A stretch of 64,000 nucleotides of DNA from contig JAUKVZ010000001.1 of assembly GCA_032355985.1 (NCBI GenBank), positions 372,001 through 436,000 on the forward strand, written 5' to 3'. Below are positions 34,355 to 43,580 of the stretch, one piece after another (position 1 is the first letter of the stretch; every line of letters starts with the position of its first letter). Source of the DNA: Sarcodiotheca gaudichaudii. Taxonomy: Eukaryota; Rhodophyta; Florideophyceae; Gigartinales; Solieriaceae. Position numbers and translations under genes: made by a program. Under the pieces are notes generated by a model. The model was not told where the DNA came from, made no database searches, and saw nothing but the letters and a program-made list of their open reading frames with translations.

Positions 34355-37300
34355 ATGGCGATCTCTTCACGCGCACGGAAACGCATCGCGCTGCTACTGA
34401 CGATTCTGATCGTCTGCGTCTTTGGCGTCATCGGCGTCAAGTACATGTCGCAGATTCAGCGCGAGCGCACTGCCGAGCAAGCGTACATTGACGGAATGGC
34501 CGCCTACGAAACAGGCGACTATCACAAGGCGATTAACAAGCTGTATCACTACCTGCGCAACGAGCGCAGGAAGAACGACGGCATCGCGGCCGACGGCGAA
34601 ACCTGGCTCGTCTGGACGGATGCGCGTCGCCGAAAGCCCGAAGAGAACGCAAAGCATCTCTTCATGGCGATCGACGGCGCCAAGCACGCGCGTCAGGCCA
34701 TGCCGGAAGACATTCGGCCCCTTGAAGTCCTGGTGGATCTCTACGGCCTGATCGGACGCCAAAGCGAACGCCTCGATGTCGCAAACGCGATCCTCGAAAT
34801 AGATCCCGCTCACTACGACGCCGGCCTCGCGAAAACGATGGCGCTGTGGAGCCTGGGCAACGCTGACGAGGCGCTGGACGCGGTGCGTCAACTCGCGGAG
34901 AACAACCCGGGGGTTCGAAGGGCGCACGAGCTGTATATCCAGCTCCTCTTCCAGGAAGAGAATCCGCCGGTGGAGGACATCGTCGCATACGCCGATCGAA
35001 TCGCCGAGGAGAATGACAACGACATTCGATTCGTTCTGATTCAGGCGCGTGTCGCATACGCAGTGGGGGATCGTGAGCGATGCCGCGACCTGATCGAGCA
35101 GGCAGTTGAGTTTGAAATCACCGAGCCGGAGATGCTCGCGGAGATGCTTGCGATCATGGACAAGCTCGGCATGTCCGAGCTGTCCGAGCGCACACTCGCG
35201 AAGCAGCTTCGAGAAAACGAGCCGGGAAGCCGCGCACATGTGATTGCGGCGGAGCGCGCGTGGAAAGCCGGCCGGACTGACCTGGCTCGCGATTATGTGC
35301 TTGCCGAAGCGCCGAATCCCTCTGAAGCAGATGTGCATCTGCTCGGATGGTGGGGCTTGCTTGACTGGTCGGAAGACGCTGAGGGCGATCACCCCGCGCT
35401 CATCGAACTGCAGGGCCGAGTTGATTCTGAGGCGACAACCTGGGCGGCAGTGCTTCGTGGGTTTGATGCGCTGCGTCGTTCCAACTGGAGCGCCGCTGTC
35501 GAGCATCTGCAGGCGGCGATCGCCATCGACCGTGGTAATCCACTGGCCAACTATTTCATCGGTGAGGCGGAATGGCGGCTGGGTGAAGGCCGTGTCGCGA
35601 CCGAGCGCTGGCGCGCCCTGTCTGAGAATGAGCCACGATGGATCCGTCTCCATGTCTCGCTCGCGAACCTGCTCCTGCGCGAAGGCCGTCCGGAGATGGC
35701 GTTTGCAGTCGCGATCCGCGGCCTCACGAACAATCCGAGCAACGGCGTCCTGGCGCCGATCGCGGCGCGAGCAGCGGCGTTCCTTCTTGAAGAGCCGCAG
35801 CCCGATCCCGTGCAAGCGGACCTCGCGATCAAGTTCCTTCGCGAGTACCACGAGCAGGCGCCAACCATGGGCGACATCGCCGCGCTCTACGCACGAGGTC
35901 TGATCGCAACGAACAAGGACACACAGGCACAAACGCTTATCGAATCGATCCTCGCCCAGGACATGGTTCTATCGCCGGACATCCTGCGAGCTCTTGCAGA
36001 AGCAAGCCGCAGAGAGGGTTGGGACTATTCGGAGTCGTTGTACGCCGCGGCAGGTGAGCGATCAGAAGATGATCCGAGCATGCTTCTGGCGATTGCGATG
36101 GACGCCGCACAGGCGGGCAACATCAGTGAAGGATCACGCCTCTTTGCAGATGCGATCGAAAACGCCTCGTCTGATGAGGAGAAGCTCGAGTTCGAGCGCC
36201 GCCAGGCGCGATATCTCGATGCTGTCGGAAGCCCCGAAGCGCTTCCGAAGTTGCTGGCGCTGGCGGATGATCATCCGGACAATGCGCAGATTCAACTCGA
36301 GTTTCTGCGTTCTCGGGCGGCCTGGAATGATGATCCGGGTCTCTCGCGCGCTATTCAACGACTCAAGCGCCTGGCAGGTGAACAGAGCAGTTCGTGGAAA
36401 ACGTTCGAAGCTCGCCGGCTGCTTACATTCGATCCCACGGAGGAGAACGCAAGCCGCGCAGCTTTGCTGCTGGCGGACATTGTCGCCAGCGATGTGAGCG
36501 CTGTCGAAGCTCGAACGCTTGCTGCGGAGGCGTTCCTTCTTCTCGACGATCGATCGGAAGCGATCAAGAATCTGAAAGAAGCCCTGGACGCTGATCGCGA
36601 TCAGATTCTCATCTATCCGAGACTGATCACACTGCTTCAGGACACCGGACAGGCCAATGAGGCGGAGCGATATCTTCGATTCTTCCTCATTCATGATGAG
36701 TTGCCCAGGTCGCTTCAGCGCAGGCGCGCAGAACTTCTCACCGCGCAAGGTATGTGGGATGAAGCGCTCGAGGATCGTCAGAGTCTCGCCGAAGATGGCA
36801 ATGTCGCGGATCAGTTGGAGCTTGCGAGCTTGCTCACGCGACGTGGCGAACCGGCAGAGGCCGAAGATATTTACACGGAGATTCTGACGGACCCGAATCC
36901 GCCGCTCGTCGCGTTGGAGCGCGCCGCAGCGTTCTACGCATTGACCGGACGGGTCGATCTGGGTCGAGAGACTCTGTCGCGAGCGCCAGATGAGCCGCCC
37001 GGCGCAAGAACGGTGCTTGTCGCTCGATATCTCGAGTCCGCCGGTCGTCTGAATGACGCCGAGCAGTTCTATCGAGAAGCAGCGACAGAAGTCAGTTCAG
37101 GCGCAACGTGGAATGAACTTGCGCGTCACTACATCCGCACGCAGCGTTTTGACGAAGCAAAGGATGCGCTGGATCGAGGATTGGCCGTGGCGCCGGAAGA
37201 TGAGTCTCTGGAAGGCACTGCCAAGGCGCTTCGACTTGTCAGAGCCGACGGCGTCGATGAGGCCCTGCTCGACGAGATGCTCGATGAACTTGGCGAGGAC

Positions 37301-38545
37301 GCTGTCACCGGTCCGCGTCGAGCGCTGATCGACGCCATGCGCGAGCGTGATCGCGACGAGAACCTGACCGAGTATGTGGAGCGCCTTCGGGAACTGACGG
37401 CGGAGTATCCGACGTACTTCCCCATCTGGAGAGCTTTGGTTCACACACTCTTCGACCTCAATCGTACTGATGAAGCAATCGGCGTCGCTCTTGCGGCGAC
37501 CGAGGCCCTGCCGGTGGATCCGGAGCCTGCTCAGATGGCGACGCAACTTCTGCAACAGGTCGGCGAGCGCGAGCGTGCGCTCAGCCTCGCGCACGAGTGG
37601 CGAAGTCGATCGCTTCAGAGCCCGCTGCCGGCGGAGCTTGCGATGGCGCAGCTTGAGTTCGATCTGGGCCGGCCAGCCAATGGCCTTCGCTGGCTCGAAC
37701 CGAGAGAAGAACTGCTGGTCTCGCTCGCTGATGAACAGCCCACGTGGCTGGAGTTGTACGCGCGTCTCCTTGCCGCAGACGGTCAGACGAAGAAGGCAGA
37801 TGAGCTGATCTTCGGCCTCGCCGAGCAATCGGAGGAATGGGCGTTTGGTTACCTGCGGGTGCTCGTGGCGCTTCGTGATCGTCCCGCCGAAGCGCGCCAG
37901 TGGGTGGATCAGGCGGAGCCGCTGCTGATCGACAATCCGACAGGGCGCTTTGCGCTCGGACAGTGCTGGTATGAGATCGGTCTGCATTCGGGTGAACCGG
38001 CGGACTTCGAGAAGGCGATCACCTATCTCGATCCACTGCTTTCCAATCAGCAGCATGCGGCCGGCGCGGCGGCGCTCATGGCGGCGACCGTGGAGCAGGT
38101 CGGCGATCTCAAGCGAGCCGAAGAGCTCTACAGGCTGGCCCTGCGTCACACGCCTGAGAATCCGTTCGTGCTGAACAACCTGTCGTATCTGTTGATCAAA
38201 CAGAACGAGGGATACGAAGAAGCGCTCGAGCTTGCGATGCAGGCGAATGAACTTGCGCCTGAGATGGCGACATTCCTCGATACGCTCGCGACGGCGCAGC
38301 TTCGACTCGGTCAGATTGAGGAAGCAGAGGCGACGTATCGGCGTGCGTTGGAGATTGATTCGACGGCGATCGATCACATGCTGGGACTGGCCGAGGCGCT
38401 GCTGGCGCAGGCCAGATCCAGTGAGGCGCGTCAATGGCTGGATCGGGCAGAGTCACTCATGGGCGCACGGCCTGATACGGATATCCAGATGCGCCTTCGT
38501 GACCTTCGCCAGCGCGTCGCCGTTGCTGAGGAAGGTGATCAATGA
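34355..38545 (+). CDS. Large membrane-anchored TPR protein (PrsT-like)
   Basis: The 1396-residue protein has one N-terminal membrane helix (residues about 10-30) and then tetratricopeptide-like helical repeats to the end, for example AYIDGMAAYETGDYHKAINK and, near the C terminus, AEELYRLALRHTPENPFVLN. It is acidic overall. PrsT-type TPR proteins accompany exosortase/EPS loci and are thought to scaffold export. This one is longer than the roughly 900 residues I recall for PrsT, so the name is by analogy. RBS AAGGGA precedes the start. No enzymatic domain was recognised. Confidence 0.75.
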   Translation: MAISSRARKRIALLLTILIVCVFGVIGVKYMSQIQRERTAEQAYIDGMAAYETGDYHKAINKLYHYLRNERRKNDGIAADGETWLVWTDARRRKPEENAKHLFMAIDGAKHARQAMPEDIRPLEVLVDLYGLIGRQSERLDVANAILEIDPAHYDAGLAKTMALWSLGNADEALDAVRQLAENNPGVRRAHELYIQLLFQEENPPVEDIVAYADRIAEENDNDIRFVLIQARVAYAVGDRERCRDLIEQAVEFEITEPEMLAEMLAIMDKLGMSELSERTLAKQLRENEPGSRAHVIAAERAWKAGRTDLARDYVLAEAPNPSEADVHLLGWWGLLDWSEDAEGDHPALIELQGRVDSEATTWAAVLRGFDALRRSNWSAAVEHLQAAIAIDRGNPLANYFIGEAEWRLGEGRVATERWRALSENEPRWIRLHVSLANLLLREGRPEMAFAVAIRGLTNNPSNGVLAPIAARAAAFLLEEPQPDPVQADLAIKFLREYHEQAPTMGDIAALYARGLIATNKDTQAQTLIESILAQDMVLSPDILRALAEASRREGWDYSESLYAAAGERSEDDPSMLLAIAMDAAQAGNISEGSRLFADAIENASSDEEKLEFERRQARYLDAVGSPEALPKLLALADDHPDNAQIQLEFLRSRAAWNDDPGLSRAIQRLKRLAGEQSSSWKTFEARRLLTFDPTEENASRAALLLADIVASDVSAVEARTLAAEAFLLLDDRSEAIKNLKEALDADRDQILIYPRLITLLQDTGQANEAERYLRFFLIHDELPRSLQRRRAELLTAQGMWDEALEDRQSLAEDGNVADQLELASLLTRRGEPAEAEDIYTEILTDPNPPLVALERAAAFYALTGRVDLGRETLSRAPDEPPGARTVLVARYLESAGRLNDAEQFYREAATEVSSGATWNELARHYIRTQRFDEAKDALDRGLAVAPEDESLEGTAKALRLVRADGVDEALLDEMLDELGEDAVTGPRRALIDAMRERDRDENLTEYVERLRELTAEYPTYFPIWRALVHTLFDLNRTDEAIGVALAATEALPVDPEPAQMATQLLQQVGERERALSLAHEWRSRSLQSPLPAELAMAQLEFDLGRPANGLRWLEPREELLVSLADEQPTWLELYARLLAADGQTKKADELIFGLAEQSEEWAFGYLRVLVALRDRPAEARQWVDQAEPLLIDNPTGRFALGQCWYEIGLHSGEPADFEKAITYLDPLLSNQQHAAGAAALMAATVEQVGDLKRAEELYRLALRHTPENPFVLNNLSYLLIKQNEGYEEALELAMQANELAPEMATFLDTLATAQLRLGQIEEAEATYRRALEIDSTAIDHMLGLAEALLAQARSSEARQWLDRAESLMGARPDTDIQMRLRDLRQRVAVAEEGDQ

Positions 38546-38579
38546 TCGGCCGCTGGAACGACATGCAAGGAGCACAATC

Positions 38580-39353
38580 ATGAAGGGAGTCATACTCGCC
38601 GGCGGCCTGGGGACGCGTCTGCGCCCGCTCACACAGGTGACCAATAAGCATCTGCTGCCGATCTACGACCGGCCGATGATTCACTATCCAATCCAGTGTC
38701 TTCTCAATGCCGGTATTGACGAGATCCTGATCGTCACCGGCGGCGAGCATGCCGGAGACTTTCTGAAGCTCCTGGGCAATGGCAAGTCGCTAGGCATCCG
38801 TGAACTGCACTACACCTATCAGGAAGGTGAGGGCGGCATCGCCGACGCGCTGAAGCTCGCTGAAGACTTTGCGGACGGAGGCAAGGTTGTCGTCATCCTC
38901 GGTGACAACATTATTGAGACCAACATCAAGCGGGCGGCAGGGGAGTTCTTCACACAGAAGTCAGGCGCCAAGATCCTCCTTAAAGAGGTTCACGATCCTG
39001 AGCGATTCGGCGTGGCGCGTGTCGAGGGCGAGTCGGTTGTCGAGATCATCGAAAAGCCGAGTGATCCACCAAGCCGCCTCGCGGTGACGGGCATCTACTT
39101 CTATGACAACGATGTCTTCAAGATCGCCAGCACGCTCAAGCCAAGCGATCGCGGCGAGCTTGAGATAACGGACGTAAACAACGCCTACATCGAGCGAGGT
39201 GATCTGACGTTTGAAGTTCTCGACGGCTGGTGGACCGACGCCGGAACGTTTGACAGTCTTTATCGGGCGACGCGCCTCGTCGCCGAAGGCGGCGCCAACA
39301 AGACAGGGCATGCAAGCGACCATGAACGCCAGGAGACCGTCAGGACGGCGTAG
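38580..39353 (+). CDS. rmlA: Glucose-1-phosphate thymidylyltransferase, short form
   Basis: The start at 38580 is supported by AAGGAG at 38567-38572, seven bases upstream. The 257-residue enzyme carries GVILAGGLGTRLRPLT, KHLLPIYDRPMIHYP, VVVILGDNI and KPSDPPSRLAVTGIYFYD, and ends shortly after GWWTDAGTFDSLY. It makes dTDP-glucose from dTTP and glucose-1-phosphate in the cytoplasm. It is about 35 residues shorter than E. coli RmlA, lacking the C-terminal helices, like the short thermophile/archaeal-type enzymes. As the last gene before a terminator it supplies donors for the locus. Confidence 0.92.
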   Translation: MKGVILAGGLGTRLRPLTQVTNKHLLPIYDRPMIHYPIQCLLNAGIDEILIVTGGEHAGDFLKLLGNGKSLGIRELHYTYQEGEGGIADALKLAEDFADGGKVVVILGDNIIETNIKRAAGEFFTQKSGAKILLKEVHDPERFGVARVEGESVVEIIEKPSDPPSRLAVTGIYFYDNDVFKIASTLKPSDRGELEITDVNNAYIERGDLTFEVLDGWWTDAGTFDSLYRATRLVAEGGANKTGHASDHERQETVRTA

Positions 39354-39794
39354 TCGCTTCTCAGTTCAACGCAGCATCAACACGCGGCTCGCGCGCCACG
39401 CGCAAGCCGCGTGTTTCTTTTTGCGCGAATGTGATGCGTCCCATATCCATTGTCTGGCAATGATCGAAGGGCGCACGGATCTTCCGTGCTTTTCGGACTT
39501 GCCGGAATAACTGAACATTGACTTGACGTTTCGTTTAGCTCCCGCTGGCCCCCGCTCAGACCTGGGCTATAGCTGTATGTACGTGATGCGGCCTGTGGTC
39601 CATGCCTGACCACTCACTCGCGCAGCGTCGCCAGAGGATCATCCTCGAAATGAATGTGTGTCGCCGAATGCTCAAAAGCGTTCGGCATGAATGAGTGAGA
39701 TGCAGACGGCTTTGAGAAACGCCGTCGACAATGCCCAGAGTCGCCCGAACACATCGATCCGGACTCCGGTTCGATTCGGGAAGAGGAGAGAAAA
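39354..39794. other. 441-base gene-free stretch before the sorting-tail genes
   Basis: I see no gene here. It contains the terminator at 39379-39422, then a -35-like TTGACTTGACG at 39518-39528 without a matching -10 box, and ends with the ribosome binding site AGAGGAGAG before ATG 39795. A promoter for the two sorting-tail genes must lie in this stretch, but I cannot place it. Confidence 0.5.
39379..39422 (+). terminator. Strong intrinsic terminator closing the polysaccharide operon
   Basis: AACACGCGGCT at 39379-39389 pairs perfectly with AGCCGCGTGTT at 39405-39415. The loop can form a small inner stem, and a T-rich tract (TTCTTTTT) follows. It lies 26 bases after the rmlA stop. Confidence 0.92.
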
Positions 39795-40547
39795 ATGAAG
39801 ATCCAGCACACCATGGCAGCCGCTGTCGCTATTGCGGCGACAACAGGCGCCTCGTTCGCAGCCACCGCCGCCATCGATGTCCTCGGCGGCGAAGTCAATC
39901 TGCGTTCCAATACCGTCGGCAGCGTGTTCTCAACCGCTTCGCCCGTCTTCTCGTCCGCTGATCTGCTCGAGCTTCACGCCGAGCTCAATGGCGACGGCAT
40001 CACCACGAATAATAAAGTCACGTCGATGCTTATCGACACCGCCGATGGCTCTCTTGCCTGGGCCGTGCTCGTGGACAAGGGTCTTCCCATGGCCATGGGA
40101 CCGGCGCTTCCCAGTTCGCTTGAGATGAGCACGACCGCCAACGCGACGCACATGGAGTTCATCAATGACTCCGGTTCGGACATCGCGACGGTCATCACAC
40201 CCGGAAGCTCGCAGACCGCCGTCGGCTTCTTCGACTGGGACGCAGCTCTCGAAGGCGACGGATTCGCATGGGACAATCTGCAGACCGGTGACACCTTCTC
40301 GTTCGACTTCTTCAAGGACACCGGCCAGTTCGCGTCCAATATCGACGGCTTCCAGTTCGTCAGCTGGAATGAAGGTCTCGGCAGCTGGGAGATCGTGACG
40401 ACCGGCAACTTCACGAACACCGGACCCGGCAATCCGCCGCAGTTCTCGTACACAGTCAGAGTCCTCGTTCCGTCGCCGCAGGCTGCACTCCTGGGGCTCG
40501 CCGGAATCGGAGGCATCGGAGTCATCCGTCGGCGCAAGCTCGACTGA
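39795..40547 (+). CDS. Secreted protein with PEP-CTERM-like sorting tail, paralogue 1
   Basis: The 250-residue protein has a signal peptide ending near ATTGASFAATA. The middle is a beta-rich domain without known fold: VFSTASPVFSSADL, SLAWAVLVD, SGSDIATVITPGSSQTAVGFF. The tail reads VPSPQAALLGLAGIGGIGVI then RRRKLD: a Val-Pro-x-Pro box, a hydrophobic helix and a basic end, the three-part layout of exosortase substrates. It is the likely local target of the enzyme at 29106. RBS AGAGGAGAG is strong. Its neighbours at 40596 and 41833 are paralogues. Confidence 0.85.
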   Translation: MKIQHTMAAAVAIAATTGASFAATAAIDVLGGEVNLRSNTVGSVFSTASPVFSSADLLELHAELNGDGITTNNKVTSMLIDTADGSLAWAVLVDKGLPMAMGPALPSSLEMSTTANATHMEFINDSGSDIATVITPGSSQTAVGFFDWDAALEGDGFAWDNLQTGDTFSFDFFKDTGQFASNIDGFQFVSWNEGLGSWEIVTTGNFTNTGPGNPPQFSYTVRVLVPSPQAALLGLAGIGGIGVIRRRKLD

Positions 40548-40595
40548 TCGTTTGTTTTAGTTTCGTAGCACCAGGGAATGTAGGGAGAAAGAAAG

Positions 40596-41372
40596 ATGCA
40601 GTTTCGAACGGCTCTCACAGCCGCAGCTGTGACTGTCCTCGCTGCGGGCGGCGTATATGCCGGCACCGCATCGGTGGACGGTCTGGGCGGCGAAGTGCTG
40701 ATGCGATCGGGCATGATTGATGGTGTGTTCAGCACAGCATCCCCGACCTTCAGTTCATCCGATCTTCAGGCGATTCACGCCGATCTCAATGCCGACGGCA
40801 TTACCACCGATGGCATGGTCACTTCCATGCTCATCGACACGGAGGATGGCTCGCTCGCATGGGCCGTGCTCGTCGATCAGGAAGTTGACGATGCCCTTCG
40901 GGGTGGTCCCGACAGCGCGCTCGAGATGAGCACGACGGCGAACTCCACGCACGCCGAGTTCATCAATGACGACGGATCGGACATCAGCACGGTGATCGCG
41001 CCGGGCAGCTCCAAGACCGCCGTCGGATTCTTCCGCTGGGACTCGGCCTTCGAAGGCGATGCGTTCGCCTGGGATGGTCTGCTGACCGGCGACTCGTTCT
41101 CATTCGACTTCTTCGAGGATACGGATGGCGACCCGCAGGGACCGCGCGGCGGCCTGCCCACCAATATCGACGGGTTCCAGTTCATCTCGTTCAATCAGAA
41201 CTCGGGTGACTGGGAGGTCGTGGCGATGGGTGATTTCACCACCACGCAGCCCGGCAATCCCCCGCAGTTCTCATATAGCGTGAACGTTCTCGTTCCCGCG
41301 CCGCAGGCGGCCCTCATGGGCTTCGCCAGCATCGGCGGCCTCGGAGTCATCCGTCGCCGCAAGCTCTCCTGA
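40596..41372 (+). CDS. Secreted protein with PEP-CTERM-like sorting tail, paralogue 2
   Basis: The 258-residue protein matches its upstream neighbour along the whole length, sharing GVFSTASPTFSSSDL, SLAWAVLVD and SKTAVGFFRWDSAFEGDAFAW in modified form. It has a signal peptide ending near AAGGVYAGTA and the tail VPAPQAALMGFASIGGLGVI plus RRRKLS. Only 48 bases separate it from the gene at 39795, with no terminator between, so the two probably form one transcript ended by the hairpin at 41413. RBS AGGGAGAAAG lies upstream. An acidic insert DTDGDPQG near residue 174 is absent from the first copy. Confidence 0.85.
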   Translation: MQFRTALTAAAVTVLAAGGVYAGTASVDGLGGEVLMRSGMIDGVFSTASPTFSSSDLQAIHADLNADGITTDGMVTSMLIDTEDGSLAWAVLVDQEVDDALRGGPDSALEMSTTANSTHAEFINDDGSDISTVIAPGSSKTAVGFFRWDSAFEGDAFAWDGLLTGDSFSFDFFEDTDGDPQGPRGGLPTNIDGFQFISFNQNSGDWEVVAMGDFTTTQPGNPPQFSYSVNVLVPAPQAALMGFASIGGLGVIRRRKLS

Positions 41373-41832
41373 TCCTCGACGATCGGGCGACATCTCAGTC
41401 ATACACATTCGCAAAGGCGGTCCCCTCCGGGGATCGTCTTTGTTTTTTGGGCCCTGACGGATCGATTGCTGTTTTCACATCGAAAACCGCCCGGTCGAGT
41501 TATCCACCGATCGGTCGATCCGGCGAACAACCCAATTGCGTCCTCTAGCCCATCCGGACGTCCTATAACAGATCCACGGCTGTTTCCTGCCCGCCTGAGT
41601 CGATCCGGGTGGTAAAACTCGGGTCGATCTCCCTCGTTCGGGCGGCACAAACTCTTTACAGGACGTCCCTTGCGCGGTAATTTCCTCTTATCGGACAGGA
41701 CCCGGAATCCGCGAGACCCGCAGCCGGTTTCGTCCGTGTCGCCGTCAGTCGTGAGTGACGGCGTCAAGAGGTGAGAGAAGATGCCAGGGGCCGCATTTCG
41801 GTCCCTTGAGAGGTCATGGAGAGACGACCGAT
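41373..41832. other. 460-base stretch between sorting-tail genes
   Basis: No gene was recognised. It holds the terminator at 41413-41448, then a promoter region I cannot place precisely (TATAAC at 41564-41569 lacks a matching -35). A short leader hairpin (41786-41792 with 41800-41806) and the ribosome binding site GGAGAG at 41818-41823 precede the next gene. Confidence 0.5.
41413..41448 (+). terminator. Intrinsic terminator after sorting-tail paralogue 2
   Basis: A 13-base stem (41413-41425 with 41429-41441, two G-T pairs) has loop TCC and is followed by GTTTTTT. This is a clear Rho-independent terminator. Confidence 0.9.
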
Positions 41833-42612
41833 ATGAAACGGCGAATTGCACAGATCGCTCTGGCGAGCGCACTCGCGCCGGTGACGGCGGCGAGCGCAGC
41901 CACAATCCACATTGACGAAATCGGAGGACCAGCGGTCCTTCGGTCCTACAGGGCGGACGGCGTGTTTTCCACGACCTCGCCGATGTTCAGCGACCAGGAC
42001 ATGGTCGAGCTTCACTCGTCGATCAACGCTTCGGGCATTGCGACCGATGAGCGCGTCACGTTCATTCTGATCGAGTCAGACAATGACGGTCTTGCGTTCG
42101 TCGGCCTGGTCGACGAGCAGATGGCGATGACGCGCGGGATGGGAACCCATCACGGCGGCGCTGCGGATATGGCCGCGCTGAATGTCTCGACAAACGCAAA
42201 CACCATGCGTCCTCAGTTCGTCAACGACAACGGCATGGACATCACTTCGGATGTTGTCATTGGCGGACGTCACATCATCGGTGGTGAGTTCAACTGGGAC
42301 CACACGATGAACGGTGACGGCGTCGCATGGTCGAATCTGATGCACGGCGACGTGCTTCAGTTCGCATTCGAGGCCATCCTGCCGGATACGTTCAACGGGC
42401 TGACAATGAACAATCCCTTCCAGTTCCTGTCCTGGACGGGTGACGACTGGGAACTCATCGCCGAGGCGGGCTTCACTGAGGTCGGGCCGGGCAATGACAT
42501 GCAGTTCGGCTTCACCGGTCGGGTTGTGACCATTCCGATGCCGCTCTCGGCATCGCTGGCAGGCGCGGGTCTGATCGGCCTCTTCGGAGTCCGCCGCCGC
42601 AGCCTCCGCTGA
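41833..42612 (+). CDS. Secreted protein with divergent sorting tail, paralogue 3
   Basis: ATG 41833 follows GGAGAG by nine bases; a longer frame from 41755 precedes the signal peptide and is not used. The 259-residue protein has a signal ending near VTAASAATI and keeps the family blocks (GVFSTTSPMFSDQDMVELHS, LAFVGLVDEQ, INASGIATDE), but is more distant from the two upstream copies. Its tail is IPMPLSASLAGAGLIGLFGV then RRRSLR, a weaker Ile-Pro-x-Pro box, and it is rich in Met and His around residues 100-115. It has its own leader and terminator, so is regulated apart. Confidence 0.82.
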   Translation: MKRRIAQIALASALAPVTAASAATIHIDEIGGPAVLRSYRADGVFSTTSPMFSDQDMVELHSSINASGIATDERVTFILIESDNDGLAFVGLVDEQMAMTRGMGTHHGGAADMAALNVSTNANTMRPQFVNDNGMDITSDVVIGGRHIIGGEFNWDHTMNGDGVAWSNLMHGDVLQFAFEAILPDTFNGLTMNNPFQFLSWTGDDWELIAEAGFTEVGPGNDMQFGFTGRVVTIPMPLSASLAGAGLIGLFGVRRRSLR

Positions 42613-42639
42613 TCGAACATTCTGAAGAACGACCTACAG

Positions 42640-42669
42640 CGCCTTCGTCCGTCCGGGCGAGGGCGTTTT
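42640..42669 (+). terminator. Intrinsic terminator after sorting-tail paralogue 3
   Basis: An 11-base stem (42640-42650 with 42655-42665, two G-T pairs) with a 4-base loop is followed by TTTT. It starts 28 bases after the stop codon. Confidence 0.85.
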
Positions 42670-42738
42670 CAATGCGCAGCGGCGAGGACGCGACTATACT
42701 GCTCGTCGTTGAGCCCTCCGGGGCTGAACATCACATCT

Positions 42739-42811
42739 GCGGGCGTAACTCAATTGGTAGAGTGTCAGCCTTCCAAGCTGAATGTTGAGGGTTCGAGTCC
42801 CTTCGCCCGCT
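42739..42811 (+). tRNA. tRNA-Gly (anticodon TCC)
   Basis: GCGGGCG at 42739-42745 pairs with CGCCCGC at 42804-42810, with discriminator T. The anticodon stem TCAGC/GCTGA encloses loop CTTCCAA with TCC at 42772-42774, and the T arm carries GGTTCGAGTCC. CCA is not encoded. It reads GGA and GGG glycine codons. Confidence 0.97.
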
Positions 42812-42878
42812 TTCAGACGCGTCTCCCGGGGCCTGGCCGACAGTGAAATCCGGCGACTGAGCGCGGGGGATCTGCCGC

Positions 42879-43580
42879 ATGCCGGACCCACACGATCGCC
42901 ATCCCGACACGATGTCCCTCCCGGAATCGCTTCCCGAAAGCCCCATGAAGCTGGTGAAGCTCTGGTGTGAGGAAGCCGAACGCCTGGATGTTCAGCCGAA
43001 CCCCAGCGCGATGAGTCTCGCTGTCGTCGATCCGGATGGATCGCCCTCAGTGCGGATCGTTCTCTGCAAGAAGATCGATCGCGAGAGAGGCAGCTTCGAC
43101 TTTTATACGAACTACGACAGTCGCAAAGGCAAGGCGCTGACGGCGCATCCATACGCAGGCGTCTGCTTTCATTGGGATGACCTCAATCTTCAGATTCGAG
43201 CCGTCGGCCCGGTGACGCGCGTGCCAGATGAAGAATGTGACGCGTACTTCGCGTCTCGGTCGTTGATTTCCCGTGTTGGCGCTGCGGCCAGTCGTCAGAG
43301 CCAGCCAATCGCATCTCATGACGACTTCATGCAGCAGGTCGTCGAGAAGGCGACGGACCTGGGTGTGGGTCTGACGGAGCTATGGTCAGGCGCTGCATCT
43401 GTAAGCGTGCCGCGGCCCGCGAACTGGGGCGGTTTCCGAATCCACGCCGAGGAAATTGAACTGTGGGTGGGCGGCGACGGCAGGCTGCATGATCGGGCTG
43501 TGTGGCAGCGCGCGGTTTCAGTGGCCGATGACACCGGGATCGAATACGGCTCCTGGCGCGCTACCCGTCTTCAGCCGTAG
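42879..43580 (+). CDS. pdxH: Pyridoxamine 5'-phosphate oxidase
   Basis: The 233-residue FMN enzyme oxidises pyridoxine or pyridoxamine phosphate to PLP. Signatures are PNPSAMSLAVVD near the N terminus, RIVLCKKID, FYTNYDSRKGKAL, the FMN/PLP-binding SRVGAAASRQSQPI region, and the terminal WRATRLQP (WxxxRLxP). The first 11 residues may not be translated, as ATG at residue 12 is also possible. Its 3' end overlaps the convergent kinase gene by 20 bases. The tRNA-Gly gene lies just upstream. Confidence 0.95.
   Translation: MPDPHDRHPDTMSLPESLPESPMKLVKLWCEEAERLDVQPNPSAMSLAVVDPDGSPSVRIVLCKKIDRERGSFDFYTNYDSRKGKALTAHPYAGVCFHWDDLNLQIRAVGPVTRVPDEECDAYFASRSLISRVGAAASRQSQPIASHDDFMQQVVEKATDLGVGLTELWSGAASVSVPRPANWGGFRIHAEEIELWVGGDGRLHDRAVWQRAVSVADDTGIEYGSWRATRLQP

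Larger units (their letters stand above)
6863..39353 (+). other. 27-gene sulfated-exopolysaccharide / exosortase operon
   Basis: All genes here face right. Most neighbours overlap by four bases (ATGA, GTGA or TTGA) and no gap exceeds about 34 bases, so the run is probably one transcript of about 32 kb. It combines sugar activation, initiation, glycosyl transfer, five sulfotransferases, flippase, polymerase, co-polymerase, exosortase and EpsI. It is bounded by intrinsic terminators at 6829-6860 and 39379-39422. Confidence 0.8.

Noticed and set aside
39518-39528. TTGACTTGACG as a -35 promoter element
   Set aside because: No acceptable -10 hexamer lies 16-18 bases downstream of either TTGAC, so a promoter cannot be supported from sequence alone.
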